Below, piece by piece: positions 1 to 15,000 of a stretch of DNA of 64,000 bases; position 1 is the first letter of the stretch; each line of letters starts with the position of its first letter. This DNA is from Blastocystis sp. Blastoise (taxonomy: Eukaryota; Sar; Bigyra; Opalinata; Blastocystidae): the NCBI GenBank assembly GCA_039096225.1, contig JBBPEB010000013.1, forward strand, positions 1,473,501 to 1,537,500, read 5' to 3'. The position numbers and the translations under genes were made by a program. The notes beneath the pieces were generated by a model. That model was not told the origin of the DNA and ran no database searches. It saw nothing but the letters and a program-made list of their open reading frames with translations.

Positions 1-2
1 CT

Positions 3-3000
3 GTAAATTTCCCTAAATCTTTATTATTTACAGGTTCTGGTATTGAAGAAGGTGATTCATTTGTATTTATAACAAGTTATCAAGATTGTTCTGATGAAAC
101 TAAATATATTAGTGATATTTATTATATTACAACTCTTTCTATTAATAATGAAGATCAATATGGTTCTATTATTACTTTTACTACTCCACTTTCTGGACAA
201 ATATGTTATCATTTTAAGAATCAAAATAAATATATTAAAGTTAGTGAAACAATTCTTACTTGTAATTATCCTTCTGTTACTAAAATAACTCCTAATCGTA
301 TATTTGTTTCTCAAGATAATAATTTAATATTAGAAGGTATTGGTCTTTCTGGATTAAATACTAATGAAAATTCTTATATACGTTTTGTATCATCTGAAAA
401 TAAAGATATTATAGATTGTAATAATAATATTATTAGTATTAATAATAATAATAATGATATAATAGTTAATTATGAAAATAATAAATATAATATTAATGTA
501 AATTTCCCTATTAATACACCAGAGAATATTTATATATGTTATAAATTTAGTGGTCTTAATGATTATATTGCTCAAAGTATATCATTTATGGTTACTAGTA
601 TTTCTGATATAAATCCAAAGACACTTGTTTATAATATACCAATGTCTATTGTTTTTAATGGTAATAATATAATTAATGAAGATATTATTCATTTTGTACC
701 AAATGGTGAACAATGTGATAGTGTAAATGCTATTATAAGTAATATAAATGAAAAGACTGCATTAGTTAATTTTAATATGTTACCTACAAATTATTATTTC
801 TGTTATTATATTAATAATTTAGTTTATATATCTGATATTAATATTGAAGTTAATATACCATCATTTATAATTGATTTAGAAGGTAGTAATATATCTACTG
901 TAATTGGTTATGAAACTACTTTTGAAATAGAAAATAATAATTCTGCTATAGTTGATGGTGATTTAGTTTCATTTACTTATGATTCTTGTGATAGTCCTAT
1001 TATTAATGCTGTACGTGTTAATAATAATAAATTTACTATGACAATAAATGAAATTGTAGGTAGTTCAATATTATGTACTTATCAAAGTAATGGTAATACA
1101 AAATCAAAATATAATAATGTTATTTTAAGTGTTAATTCTGTAATAAGAACATCTAATACATATATTTCATATAATAATATAGAACTTATAACATTTACTG
1201 GTATTGGTATTCATTCTGGTGATTTTGGTTTCTTTGGTGATAATTGTTCTGATGCTAGTAGTCGTTATAGTAATATATTTATAATAAATGAAGATAATCA
1301 AGCTGAAGTTAATGCTATTAAACCTGGTTTAAACATACCATTATGTTATGCATTTAATAGATTTAATTATAAATTATATTCTAATATAACTTTATCAGTT
1401 CGTTCTGTAGATAATATAGAAATTATTAATGCTTTTGATATAAATAATATATATAATAGTAAGATAACAGTAAGTGGTACTGGTATAGGTTCTTCTATTT
1501 GTTCAGTTTCTAATGAAATTACAAAAGATAGTTATTGGATAAATAGTTTAATTTCTGGTACTACTATAAGTAATATGGATAATATATCTATTATAGATAA
1601 TTTATATGAAGATAATACAAATTATATAAATATTATGAATAATGAAGCTATTATAGAAATTAATTTAGCTAGATGTCAATTAATTGATGAAATTAAATTT
1701 TATTTTATGGATGAAGAATCTGTAGATAATATTATAATTAGTTATTCTAAAGATAATCAATATTATACTTTTGGTGAAATTCAACGTAAGAATATAATAA
1801 ATGAATATATTTCTAGTGGTACTATTAGAAAACAAACTCAATCTATTCGTTTAATTATTTCAAAAGATAATGTATCTAATATGCATATGGGTAAAATATC
1901 TATATTTAGTTCTGAATGTTCTAATAATAGTATTATGAAGATTATTAGTAAAGGTTCTGAATGTAATACATCTATTTCTTCTGAAATTATTAATACTATT
2001 GATATAAATGATTGTGAAGCATCTACTTATGCTTTATTACCATCAAATGAAGAATTTAATATTTGTTATAAATTTTATGGTGAAAATCAATTTTATAGAT
2101 ATAATAATATTGTTAGTGTTAATAGTATTACTAGTTATAAATTTATTGATGGTAATGAAAAATATATACCTATAGGTTTATATAAACAAATATATATTGA
2201 TGGTACATATCCTGATAATACTGAAATAAGATTTATAAAATATGATATTTCTGCTACATCACTTGATTGTTCTAATATAAATACAATAGTTAGTGATGAT
2301 TCTATATTAGTTAATAAAATAACTAGTATACGTATTAATAAGAATGTAGAAAAAGTATTATTATGTTATAAATTCCCTGGTTCTACTTATGATTTATTAA
2401 ATCTTGTTATACCTACTAATTATGTTGAATTAGAAAAAGATTATATACTTTATAATTCTATTAGTATTGTATCATTTAATGGTAATAATATGAATAATGT
2501 TAGATTACGTTTAACTCAATCTGATGAATGTATTGATGGTTATACTGCTACTGCTACAACTCTTTTACCTAATATAATTACTTTTAGAGTTAATCTTATA
2601 GCTGGTCAATGGAATATTTGTGCTTTATATTCTGATGAACAAGAATATATGTTAAATGATAAATTAAATATTATTCAATTATCTTCTATTACTCCTAATC
2701 AAATTAATACTAATATATTATCAAAGATAAATGTTGAAGGTATTTTCTTAAATGAAAATGATTCATTATTTATTACATTATCAAATCAAAATTGTGAAAA
2801 TATTGATTTATCTAGTGTTACTATTTATAATAATAATATAGATAATGAATATGAAATATTATTAACACATAGTGGTACATATAAGATATGTTATAAATAT
2901 TCATTATTAAATGATAATATATATTATGATTCTAATTTAAGTATAATATCTGTTGAATCTAATAAAATTACTATATCTCCATCATTCTTTATTCCTGTTG

Positions 3001-6000
3001 GTACTGATAATCAATTTAGTATAATTGGTTCATCTATATCAAAATATGATAAAGTAAAAATTGCTTCAAATTCTTGTAATGATGTATCATTAATTGATGA
3101 AGTTTCTATTATTGTAGATAGTCTTACTGAATCTCATTTTATTATAACTAATACAATTTCTAATAGTGAATATAGAGTTTGTTATAAATATAATCAAGGT
3201 GAATATTCTGATGATAATTCTGTTATAATAACAAGACGTCAAGTCCGTTTTGGATCAAAGATGAATGCAATTGTATCGAATACTGAAGGTGTACATACAT
3301 TTAATAATATTATTTGTGAAAGTCCATCTTGTGATGAAACCCATACATATTTTGCTGTATCTGCTTCTTGTTATACAGAAGGTTTAGAATATTTACCATT
3401 AACTAATGGTATTGTAACTTTACCTATTGATGAATCTTCTTCATTATTATCTATTTGTGTTAGTTTTACTGATTCTATATATAAATATGCTATGTCTAGT
3501 AATATTAAAGTTGTTAATTTAAGTGGTTTTTCTATTAATTCTTGGATTTCTGGTTATAGTTATCCTAATGAATATTCAATTGATAATCAACCATTTACAT
3601 TTATGGGTACTAATTTAGATAAAGATGATTATTGGTCTATTGGTACTACAACTGATTGTACTTTACATGATTTCCAGAAGGTTAAATATAATGAAGCAAC
3701 TGGTTTTACTTATATAGAAACTTTACCTGCATTTAATATAAATGAAGATACTATTTATTATTTCTGTTATAATTCGATTATAGCTAGAACATCTGAATAT
3801 GTTGGTTCATTAACAATTTTTGTTAATGAACATAGTATATCTTATAATGATATAAATACTGTTATTACTGAAAATACATATAAAACTATTAAATTTACTA
3901 TAAATGGTCCTATTACTCAAACTAAAGATAATTCACTTATATTTACATCTTCTTCTGTTAGTGATCCTATTATTATTCCTATTACTACAAATGAAGTTGA
4001 TATAACTATACCTGTTAGTGATGAACCATTTGAAATATCTTTAAAGAATTTAGGTATAACTAAATCTCTTAATAAATCTATTTGGATACAAAAATTTGAA
4101 CAATTAAGTATAAATAATCAAGAAATAAAAGATATTGCTGCATTACAATCTTATACTATTGATGTTAAAGGTTATGGTATTAAATCTGGTGATAAGATTC
4201 GTTTAGTACCTATAACTGATATTACTTGTCAAGATAATAGTTTAGAATATAATGTAAATGAAAATAAACAAATTGATTTATTATTTAATTCTCAATCTGA
4301 AAGTAAATTAATGGTTTGTTATAAATTTAATAATAATAATAATTATGTTGCTTATGAAGATTATATTGTAAATATATTAGGTTTATCTTCAATTGAACCT
4401 ACATATGCTCAAGTTAATGTTAAGACTACTTTTTATATTAGAGGTAGTGGTTTATCTACTAAAGATTCACTTACTTTTATATTAAATAATGAAGATTGTT
4501 CTAATGTTGCTAGTAATACTTGGGTACCATATAATATTAATGGTATTATATATACTTTTACAACATCAGCACAATATTCTTTATGTTATAAATATAATAC
4601 TGGATCTATTGTAAGACCTGATATTAGTATAAATGTACGTGGTATTGAAGTTTCTTCTACTTTATCATTTGTTAAGAATGTTGAAAAGATAATTAGTTTT
4701 AATGGTCTTGTAATAAATGGTGATAAATTAAAGTTTGTACGTGATACTTGTGATGAAACTGGTATAAATGTATTACATAATAATGAAGAAGTTACTGAAT
4801 TATTATTAGAAGAAGAAACAAGTGTTACATTTACTAAAGCATCTAGAAATATAAAATTATGTATTTTATATAAAGAATCTATTGAATATATTCCAATGAG
4901 TTTAAGTGTTGATATTTATAGTTCTATTGAATTAAATAGATATACTTGGTTAAATAATGTAGATATTAATTTATATACTATATTAGATGATAATTATTAT
5001 TTAAGTATTAATGATTATGTTAGATTTACTTTAGATAGTGATAGTATTTCATATTCTATTGATTCTAGTATTATTGATGAACAAGGTCATTTATCTACTG
5101 TTAAATTTGAATATTCTGGTGAATATACTATATATTTCTTTATTTCATCTTTACCTCAATTAGTTACATTAGATACAAAGTTTATTGTTGAAGAACAATC
5201 TATACGTATTGATACTACAAAATTCTTTAATGGTATTATTACATCTAATGAACCTAATAAGATTAATGATATTTATATACCTTTAATTGGTACTCTTAAT
5301 TATATTATTGGTACTGCTCGTTATGTAATTAAAGGTGAATCATGTGATATTGAAGAACCATTTGCACAAATTCGTATTGCTGGTTCTTATGATTGGATTT
5401 TACAAGTTATTGGTTCTAATGAATATGATTTCTGTTATAAATTTGGTGATAATGATGAATATAAGAAATATGAAGAATTAGCTATATCTATTGCTAGTAT
5501 TACTGGTCCTGAAAATGTTATACTTAATTTAAATAAAGAAAATATAATAAAATTTGAAGGTATTGGTATTAAAGAGAATGATCAAGTTATGTATACTCCT
5601 AATAATAATTGTAATATAAATAATAATAAGAATATTGGTTTAAGTATTATTGATAATAATCATGAAGCTCATATAACAATTAATACTATTGATTATGAAT
5701 TAATTAATAATTATAAATTATGTTATAAATTTAATACAAATTCATGGATATTATATAGTAATTATACAATTCAACCTACTGGTATATTTGAATTAATAAC
5801 TAAAAAGACTTATATTAATGAAATATCTTATATTGAATTAAATGTTCTTAATTATGATGAAAGTGATAAATTATTATTTAGTCCTATACAAAATGATTGT
5901 TCTAATGATAATATAATTATATCATCATTTGATGGTAAGATTGCTCGTTTACAATTTACTTCTATTGGTAATTATTATATTTGTTATTCTAAAGGTTCAA

Positions 6001-9000
6001 ATATAATATATTATGATAATTTATCAATTGAAGTTGAATCTATACCTGAAAATAAGAAGATAAATTTATTACAAAATACTAATAAACAAATTATTATAGA
6101 TGATATATGTGATATGTCAAGTATAACATTAATTGAAAGTAATATTAATGGTATTATTAGTAGTAATACTGAAAATAATAATTATCTTATAGATAATAAT
6201 AAATATACTTCTATTAAATTTACTGAAGATAATTCATTTATTCAATTATCTTTAGATAGTATACAATCTATTTATAAGATATCAATTTATTTAGGTATTC
6301 ATAGTAATGAAGTACAATCTATGAAAATATATATTTCTGAAAGTATTTCATCTGGTAAATATTTATTCTTTGATAATACTATTAATATAACTGAAGAAAA
6401 TGAAGGTTGGTATGATATTATTTCTGAAAATAATATGGCTATTCTTGGTAAATATATTTTAATTAATATATTAAATAAAGATCAAGTTATTAATGATATT
6501 AAAGTATATGTTTTACCTTCTATAAGTGAACCTAATTATTATGTAAATTTCTTAACAACTGATAATTCTCAATGTAATGATGATAATAGTATTCCTATTA
6601 TTCCTTGTACTGGTATGATTAATATGAATAATAATATTATAATAAATAATAATTCTAAATTATGTGTTAAGAATGTAAATAATAATTATTGGATAAAACA
6701 TAATGAAATATCTATATCTAATATAGAAGTTAGTTATAGTTTATCTACTTTAGAATCAAATAAATTATCTAATATAACAATTTATTCTAATTATATTCAA
6801 TATATTGAATCTCTTTATTTTTCAACAAATGGTTGTATATCTAAATCATTTGATGCTATAAAAGAAAATGATTTATGGTATGTTAATTTACCTAATGTTG
6901 ATATTGATACTGAAGTAAATATATGTACTATTTGGAATTTACCAAAGTCTATTTCTATATCAAATGTGTTTGTAATAAAATCTCTTAATAATAATAATAA
7001 TGATAATAGTAATGATGATACTATTACTATTAATAATAATAGATTAAGAAGAATGCAAACAATTGATATACAATTAAGTCAAGATTCTATTTTAGCTAAT
7101 AAAGAAAATATTATTTCTGTTAATGGATTAAATGAAAATGATTCTATTATATTAGTTTCATCTAATAGTTGTATTGATAATGTTATTAATACATATATAG
7201 TAGATTCAAATCATAATATAAATATTAATATAGATAATACTTATAATAGTGTAAATATTTGTTATAAATTAAATAATGAAGAAAATGCTATATTTACTTC
7301 ATCTATATTAAATATTTATGATATTCAATCAATTAGTGAAACTATATTTACAATAAATAATGAATATAATGTTACAATAAATGGAAATAATATACATGAT
7401 AATGATATGATTAAATTTGTTCCTATTACAATTGATTGTAATGATGAATTAGCTATTCAATATAATCCTATAAATATAATAAATGATAGCTTTATATATA
7501 ATCCTAGAGTACCCTCTGATTTATTAGTATTATGTTATAATATAAATAATAAATATTATAAGATTGATTCTATTAATATTCAAGTAAATGAACATAATAT
7601 AATTAATGATATTACTTCTTCAGAATTCCTTAATATTGCTTTTGTTAATATTACTAAGACTATAGAATTCCCTATTGATGAGCATATTGAAGAAGTTGGT
7701 TGGATTTTAGCAGAAAGTATTGAATGTTCTATTGATAATTTCTTACATATAACTCAAATACCTGAAAATAATGTATTTACATTTATATTTACTGAAGTAT
7801 ATACTGATTTGATTATGTGTGTTAAGAGACAAGATAGTTCAATTTATTCATATTATAATGATATAAGTTTATCTGTTGTAAAGATGAATTCTATAGAAGA
7901 ACCTGAATATATTATTAAAAATAATAATGAACTTATTACATTTGATGGTGAAGGTTATATGAATAAGACTTTAATTAATATATTCTTTGTTGATTCATCT
8001 GATGAAACTATAATAACAAATAATTATTGTATAGAATCTTATCGTATATCTAATATTGTTACTATTAAAGAGAATATGGGTTCATTTATAATATATAAAG
8101 ATACTATAAAATCTGGTATTTGTGTACAATATGAAAATTCTAATTGGTTATATTATAATATTAATATACCAATTGTAAGTATTGAATCTAATACAGAAAT
8201 TATAGGTCTTAAGAATAAACCTATTGATATTCAATTTAATGGTAATAATATGAATATTTTCTGTCCTAATACAAATATTATAAATCTTAATAATAATAAT
8301 AATTTTATAAATGATGTACGTGTTAATTGTGAACATTGTAATCAAAATATTTATACTTTATCTGATTTAATAGATACTTCTGATATTAATATGTCATTAA
8401 ATAAAGATGAATTTAGTATTATAGAATTTAATTTAATAAATAAATATACTATTAATAGTATATCAATTTATTATGGTGTTGGTATATCTACTTCTCCTAA
8501 GACTATAAAAGTATATTATATAAATGATAATGATGAATATATATATTCTGAAGAAATTATAAGTATAATTAGTCAAGATGAAGTACATACTATTATACCT
8601 TTAATTACAAATAAGATTCGTTTAGAATTTATTGATAATTTTGCAAATGATCTTGATGAAGTATCTGCTAAAAATCAAATAACTTTTAATAGTATTCAAT
8701 TTAATGGTTATGTAATGCCTATAGATCATACAATAAAATATGTTATTAATGCAAATAATGATAATGATTGTGATTTATTACCTTCTATTTCTATGAATAA
8801 TAATAATGGTATAATATCTTCTTGTACTTTAACAAATACATTTATATTTACTGAAGGTGTTAATAATGCTATGTTATGCTTTAAGTATGGTAATAAGCCA
8901 TTTAAATTATATCCTAATAATAAGTTACAAATAATTGATGTTACAGGTTATTCTATTATAAATAATAATAATAATAATAATTATAATGTTGGTTTATCAT

Positions 9001-12000
9001 ATGAATTAAATTTAGAAGGTTCTTCTTTAGAATATATAGAATCTTTCTATTTTGTTAATGATAATGTTAATAATGATGATGAATGTTTAGATGAAATTAA
9101 TCAAGTTAGTACAAAATCTATAGTTGTTGGTGGTGCATCAACTATTGAATTTATAAAGCCTGGTTATGCTAAATTATGTTATATAGCTCGTGGTGGGGTT
9201 GTATTACTTAATACTCCTAAGATATATATTTATAATATTCAATCATCAATTAATTTTATTAATGCTAATATAGAAACGGTTATATCTATTACTGGTTTAA
9301 CAAATTATAATAGTTATATTCGTTTATATAATAAGAATGAAAATAATCAAGATTGTAATAATAATTATAAATTAGCTAATTATGTTGATAATTCTGTAAC
9401 AGTTAAATTATCTGCTGGCTTATATTCTATGTGTTTACTTATGGATAATAAATGGATTATGATTGATTCTTTAAGTATAATTTCAAGTGAAATAACTTCA
9501 ATGAAACCTCAATTTGTTACTAAATCACAAGAATCTATTATTCATATTAATGGTTATGGTATTGAAGAAAATGATATTGTTAATATAGTTAATAATAATA
9601 ATTGTGAAGATATTATTAGTACTTCTATAATTGATAAAGAAAATAATGTTCATTTTACAATTCCTAATACTATTTCTGATGATTCTATACTTTCTATATG
9701 TTATAAATTACATAATCAAATTATGATTAAATCTCCTATTACAATAACTGTATCTATTCCTTCTGTAAATATTTTGAATAATGAAATGTTTGTAAATAAG
9801 ATAAGTAGAGATATTAATAGTAATTCTATATCAATATTTAAAGGATTATCTGTATCAACATTTGATAAATTTAGTATTGTTAATAATGAAGAACAATGTA
9901 ATACTGATAATTTAGAAAATATTATGTATAATGAACAAGATGATTACTATTATGTTATTATGAATACATCTTCTGCTTCATCATTTAAATTATGTTATTA
10001 TTATCAAGGTACTCTATTTATTAAAGAACAAAATTATTATATTATGGGTTATAATAATGTTATAATAAAATCAATGATTGTAAATCAAAATACTTGTATA
10101 AATATGGATGTAGAAAATCCTAATATAAATTCTTTTATAAAAGTTGAATCATTATATAATTCTAATGAATTTGTAAACTTTAATTATCAAAATAATAATG
10201 ATAATGATCAATATTGTGGTATTGTTAATTTTGTTGGTCCTATTATAATGAAATTATATATAAGTGAAACAAGTAATTATGAAGTTATTGGTGAAACATA
10301 TTCTTCTGGTATAATAAATCAAGATACTAATATATTATATAAGAATATATCAAAGAATATATTAATTCAAGGTTATGGATTTACTAATAGTGATAGTTAT
10401 AAGATTATAGAAAGTAATAAAGAATGTACTGATTCATCTTATATTGATATTAGTGCTATAATTACTTTAACAAGTGTTACTATTCCTAATGTAAATATTG
10501 ATGTTTCTCCTTTATCTTTATCTGTATGTTATAAATTTGCTAATGAAGAATCTTTTAAGAAAATACTTTCTATTCAAGTTTATGATGTTGAAATTAATAT
10601 TGAACCATCTAATATTGTTACTTATGCTCCTAATACTATTACTATAACAATATCTGGTTCTGTATTAGATTTATCTGATACTATATTAATAAAGTATATT
10701 CCTAATGGAAATGATTGTTCTGAAAATTCTGAAGAATTTAATGTAATTAATAAGAAAGCTAATATAATATTTAATAATGGTTTTGATTCTGAATATAAAT
10801 TTTGTATTAATTATAATAATGTATGGACTTTATTATCAACAACTTCTATTAAAGTTAAAGAAATTTTAGCTCCTTCTACAATTGGTGTGGTGGCTAATGT
10901 AGAATCTAAGATTACTTTTAATGGTTATATTAATAGTGTTAATACTGGTGATATAGCTAAATGGGTTTTAGATGATAATTGTTCTAATGATTCTAGTATT
11001 CAACAAACTATAAGTGTTGATAGTGCATTATTTATATTCCCTAGTCAAGATCAACAAAATATTCAAACTTATAAATTATGTTATAAATTTAATGATATTG
11101 ATGAATTTATATATTATCCTAATATAAATGTTTATGTTAGTGAAATATTAGCAATTTATCCTACATATGCTCCTCTTAATACATATGTAACATATAAATT
11201 TATTGGTTCTAAAGGTATTTCTTCTGGTGATAAAGTTATGTTTGTAAAATCTACTTCTACTGATTGTAATAATGTAGATGATCAATTAACTTTAGAACAA
11301 GATGGTATTGTTAATAATAATAAAGAATTTAGTATTATGTTTAATCAAGTTATTTCTAATTCAAAATTATGTTATAAACATAGATTATCTATAGATAATA
11401 ATTATATATTTATTAATTCTAATTTATTATCTATATCAGTTTATGATGTAAGAAATCTTTATGGTATTCGTGGACAAAATATAGAATCTGGTAGAAATTT
11501 CATTAATGAATATTTACCATTAACATTTATTTATTCTAGTGAGTCTAGTATGCCTAAATATGAATTATGTCAAAATAAAGAAACAATTTATAATACTAAA
11601 TGGATAGAAAATACATGTGATTATATATCTCAAATAATTGATGATGATAATAATAATAAACAAGATATACAAAATATTTTCTCTTATAATATAGATAAGA
11701 GTTATACATTTATTCAAGGTGGTTATAATAAATGTACTCAAAGTATATCTACTATAGAAGATTCATGGATTATATTAGATTTACAAGAAAAGAAATCAAT
11801 TTCTTCATTAACTATTGATACAATTTTTGGTGAAAATGCTATTAAATCAATTAAATTACAAATAAGTAATTCAATTACTGGTCCTTTCTTTACTGTTGCT
11901 ACATTAGATAATTATATACAAAATTATAATGGTTATCAAACTAAAGACGTTAAGATAAATACTAGATATCTTAAATTAATTCTTAATAACTGTGGTGGTA

Positions 12001-15000
12001 ATAAGATTATTTTAAGAGGTCTTAAATTATCATTTATTAATAGTGATATTAATATTTCAATGGTAAAGGATAAAGTGAAGTTTATACCTAGTAATCAATT
12101 TAATACATTTACAAGTGAAGATTGTAATAGTTTTGAAGGTGAAGAAGTTGAAATTGATCATTGTTCATCTACTGCATATACTAAATTTAATTATGGTGGT
12201 TTATTTGGTATATGTTATAAATTTGGTGAATCTTCTTATTCATTTATTCCTTCTGTAACTACATCAATTATTGATATTCAATCTGTTAGTACAAATACTA
12301 TTATTATTAATAAATCTAAGATATTTAAATATACTGGTTATAATAATATAAATAATAATAATAATAATGATGTTTCTGTTGGTGATCATGTTAAATTTAT
12401 ACCTTATCATGAAAATATGAAATTATCTGAATGTAATACTATAGATAATACTATATATACAATAGATAGTAATATGTCTATTGAACCTATCTTTACCGAA
12501 TATGGTATATATGCTACTTGTTATTATTTCTCACAATATAAATCTATTTATGATAATTACTTCTTATTTATTGGTGGTGCAATGAAAGTTGAAGTTATTA
12601 ATTATTCTGTAAATGGCTTAACTCCTTCTATAATTCCTTGGAATACTGAATATGATATTATATTGTCTGTAAATAGTCCTGAAATTAATGATAAAGCATA
12701 TTTTGTACCTATTGAACATACTTGTGAAGATGGATTAAGATTCTATGGTAGCTTAAAATTATCTCTTTCAGATAATAATAATAATGATCGTTATTATGAA
12801 AATACAAATGAAATTATTATGACTGTATTATTTAATGATATTAATTATTATCATTATAAATTATGTTATATTTATAATGATAATACAAAGATTAATACTA
12901 TTTATGATCTTACAATTAGTCGTATTGTTAGTATATCTCCTTCTTTTGCTTCATATGAAGTAGAAACTCCTATAAGATTCATTGGTGGTGGTCTTAATAA
13001 AGGAGATATAGCTAAATTTATTTTAGGTAATGATTGTAATAGTATTAATAATGAAGATGAAATATCTTATGAATCAATTATAGATAATAAATTATTTGGT
13101 TATTATAATTTTACATCTAATGATAATAATAAAGTTTATCATTTATGTTATACATTTAAGACTTTATCAGATATACCTATATATTATGATTCTATTACTC
13201 TTAGTATAAGTTCTACTCATTATGAAGATATTATTCCTAAAGAACTTTATGCTGGTTCTCCTACTGATATTACTTTTATTGGTTATGGTTTAGCTAATTC
13301 TAATGTTAAATTTTTACTTTCTGGTGATGATTGTAATTCTAATGATAATAATTTATTTGCTCGTATTAATTCTATAAATAATTATGAAATAACAATTAAT
13401 GATGATTCTCATATTATTGCTTCTATTTATGATATAAGTGATAATTTAAGAATATGTTTAAAGACTCATAAAGATGATGATTATAAATTAATGATATCTA
13501 CTATAAAAGTTAGTGGATTTGCTAGTATTACTCCTAATGAAGTATATGTTAATACTAGAAATACATTTATTCTTATTGGTGAATATATAGAAGAAACTCG
13601 TGTTAAATTTGTTTCTGAAAATATATTATGTGAAAATGATTTAGATACTGGTATTATATTACGAAAAGATATTGATGATAATACTAAATTAACTTTTAGT
13701 ACATGGTTAATAACTTCTGGAATGAAATATTTATGTGTTAAATATCCTAATGAGAAATCATTCCATGCTAGTTATAATATTCAAGTATTTGTTAAGACTA
13801 TATCTACAATTGATGATATAGGTTCTCTTTCTAATAATACTGCTATTGTTGGTGTTGAAAAGATATTCTATATTCTTGATAATAATAATAAACCTATTAC
13901 TAATCCTAATCAAGAATTTATGTTTGTTGAGAGTGGTGTCTCATCAGATATAGATTGTATATTAGCTAATAGTGTTTCTGGTAATTCATACTTAGTTATT
14001 AGTGAAAATAATACTGGTAATGTTATATTTACTAAAGCTGGTTATAATTATAAATTATGTATTAATATTAATAATAAATGGACTCTTTTCAATGATATTA
14101 CTTTATCTGCTATTGAAATTAATTCTATTGAATCAAATGATGCTATAGTTTCTAATATTCCTATTGAAGTTACATTATTTGGTACTGGTATTAGTGATAA
14201 TGATTTTGCTATATTTTTACCTGAAGATTATCTAGACTGTGGTGGTTCTATTGATAATTATTCTAAAGTAAAAGATTCTAAGATTATTATTACATTACCT
14301 ATATCTAATAATGGATATTATAAATTATGTTATAAATTTGATAATCAATATGTTCATGAATATAAAGATATTAAACTTTATGCTTCTACTCTTCAATCTA
14401 TTACTTCAGATAAACCTATTGTTATAAATTATAATAATATGTTATCATTTATTGGTAGTGGTTTAGGTGAATCTATGTGTTCTACTTTTACTACTATTGA
14501 TACAAATGAATGGGTAATTTCTCAATATAGTTCTATTATAGAAGATACATCTATTGAATCTATTAAAGATATTAGTTCTGAAACATATGCTACATTTACT
14601 AAAGATATAAATAATAAAGCTTCTGTTACTATTCATTTTAATGAATTATACTTTATTAATTATATTAATTTAGAATTATCTTCTAATATTAATAGTGATG
14701 TTACTATATCTATATTATCTAAACTTAATATAAATAATAAACTTTATTCTAATATATATTCTATTGAAACTACTTCTAATTCTTATAGTTTACAATTTAC
14801 TAAGAATATTCTTATAAAAGATATTATTATTGAATTTACTTTTAATAATTGTGATACTATTAATCTTTATAATATTATATTTAATGGAAAGAAAGCTTCT
14901 GAAAATGCTATGGTATTCTTTGTTCCTGAAAATGTTAATAAATGTGTTTATACTTCTGATATTATTGTTACTTATGTTAGTTTATGTACTCCTGATATTT

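Noticed and set aside
588-590. ATG as the start of the left giant gene
   Set aside because: The frame is open upstream to the window edge and matches the right copy, which has repeat units before this Met.
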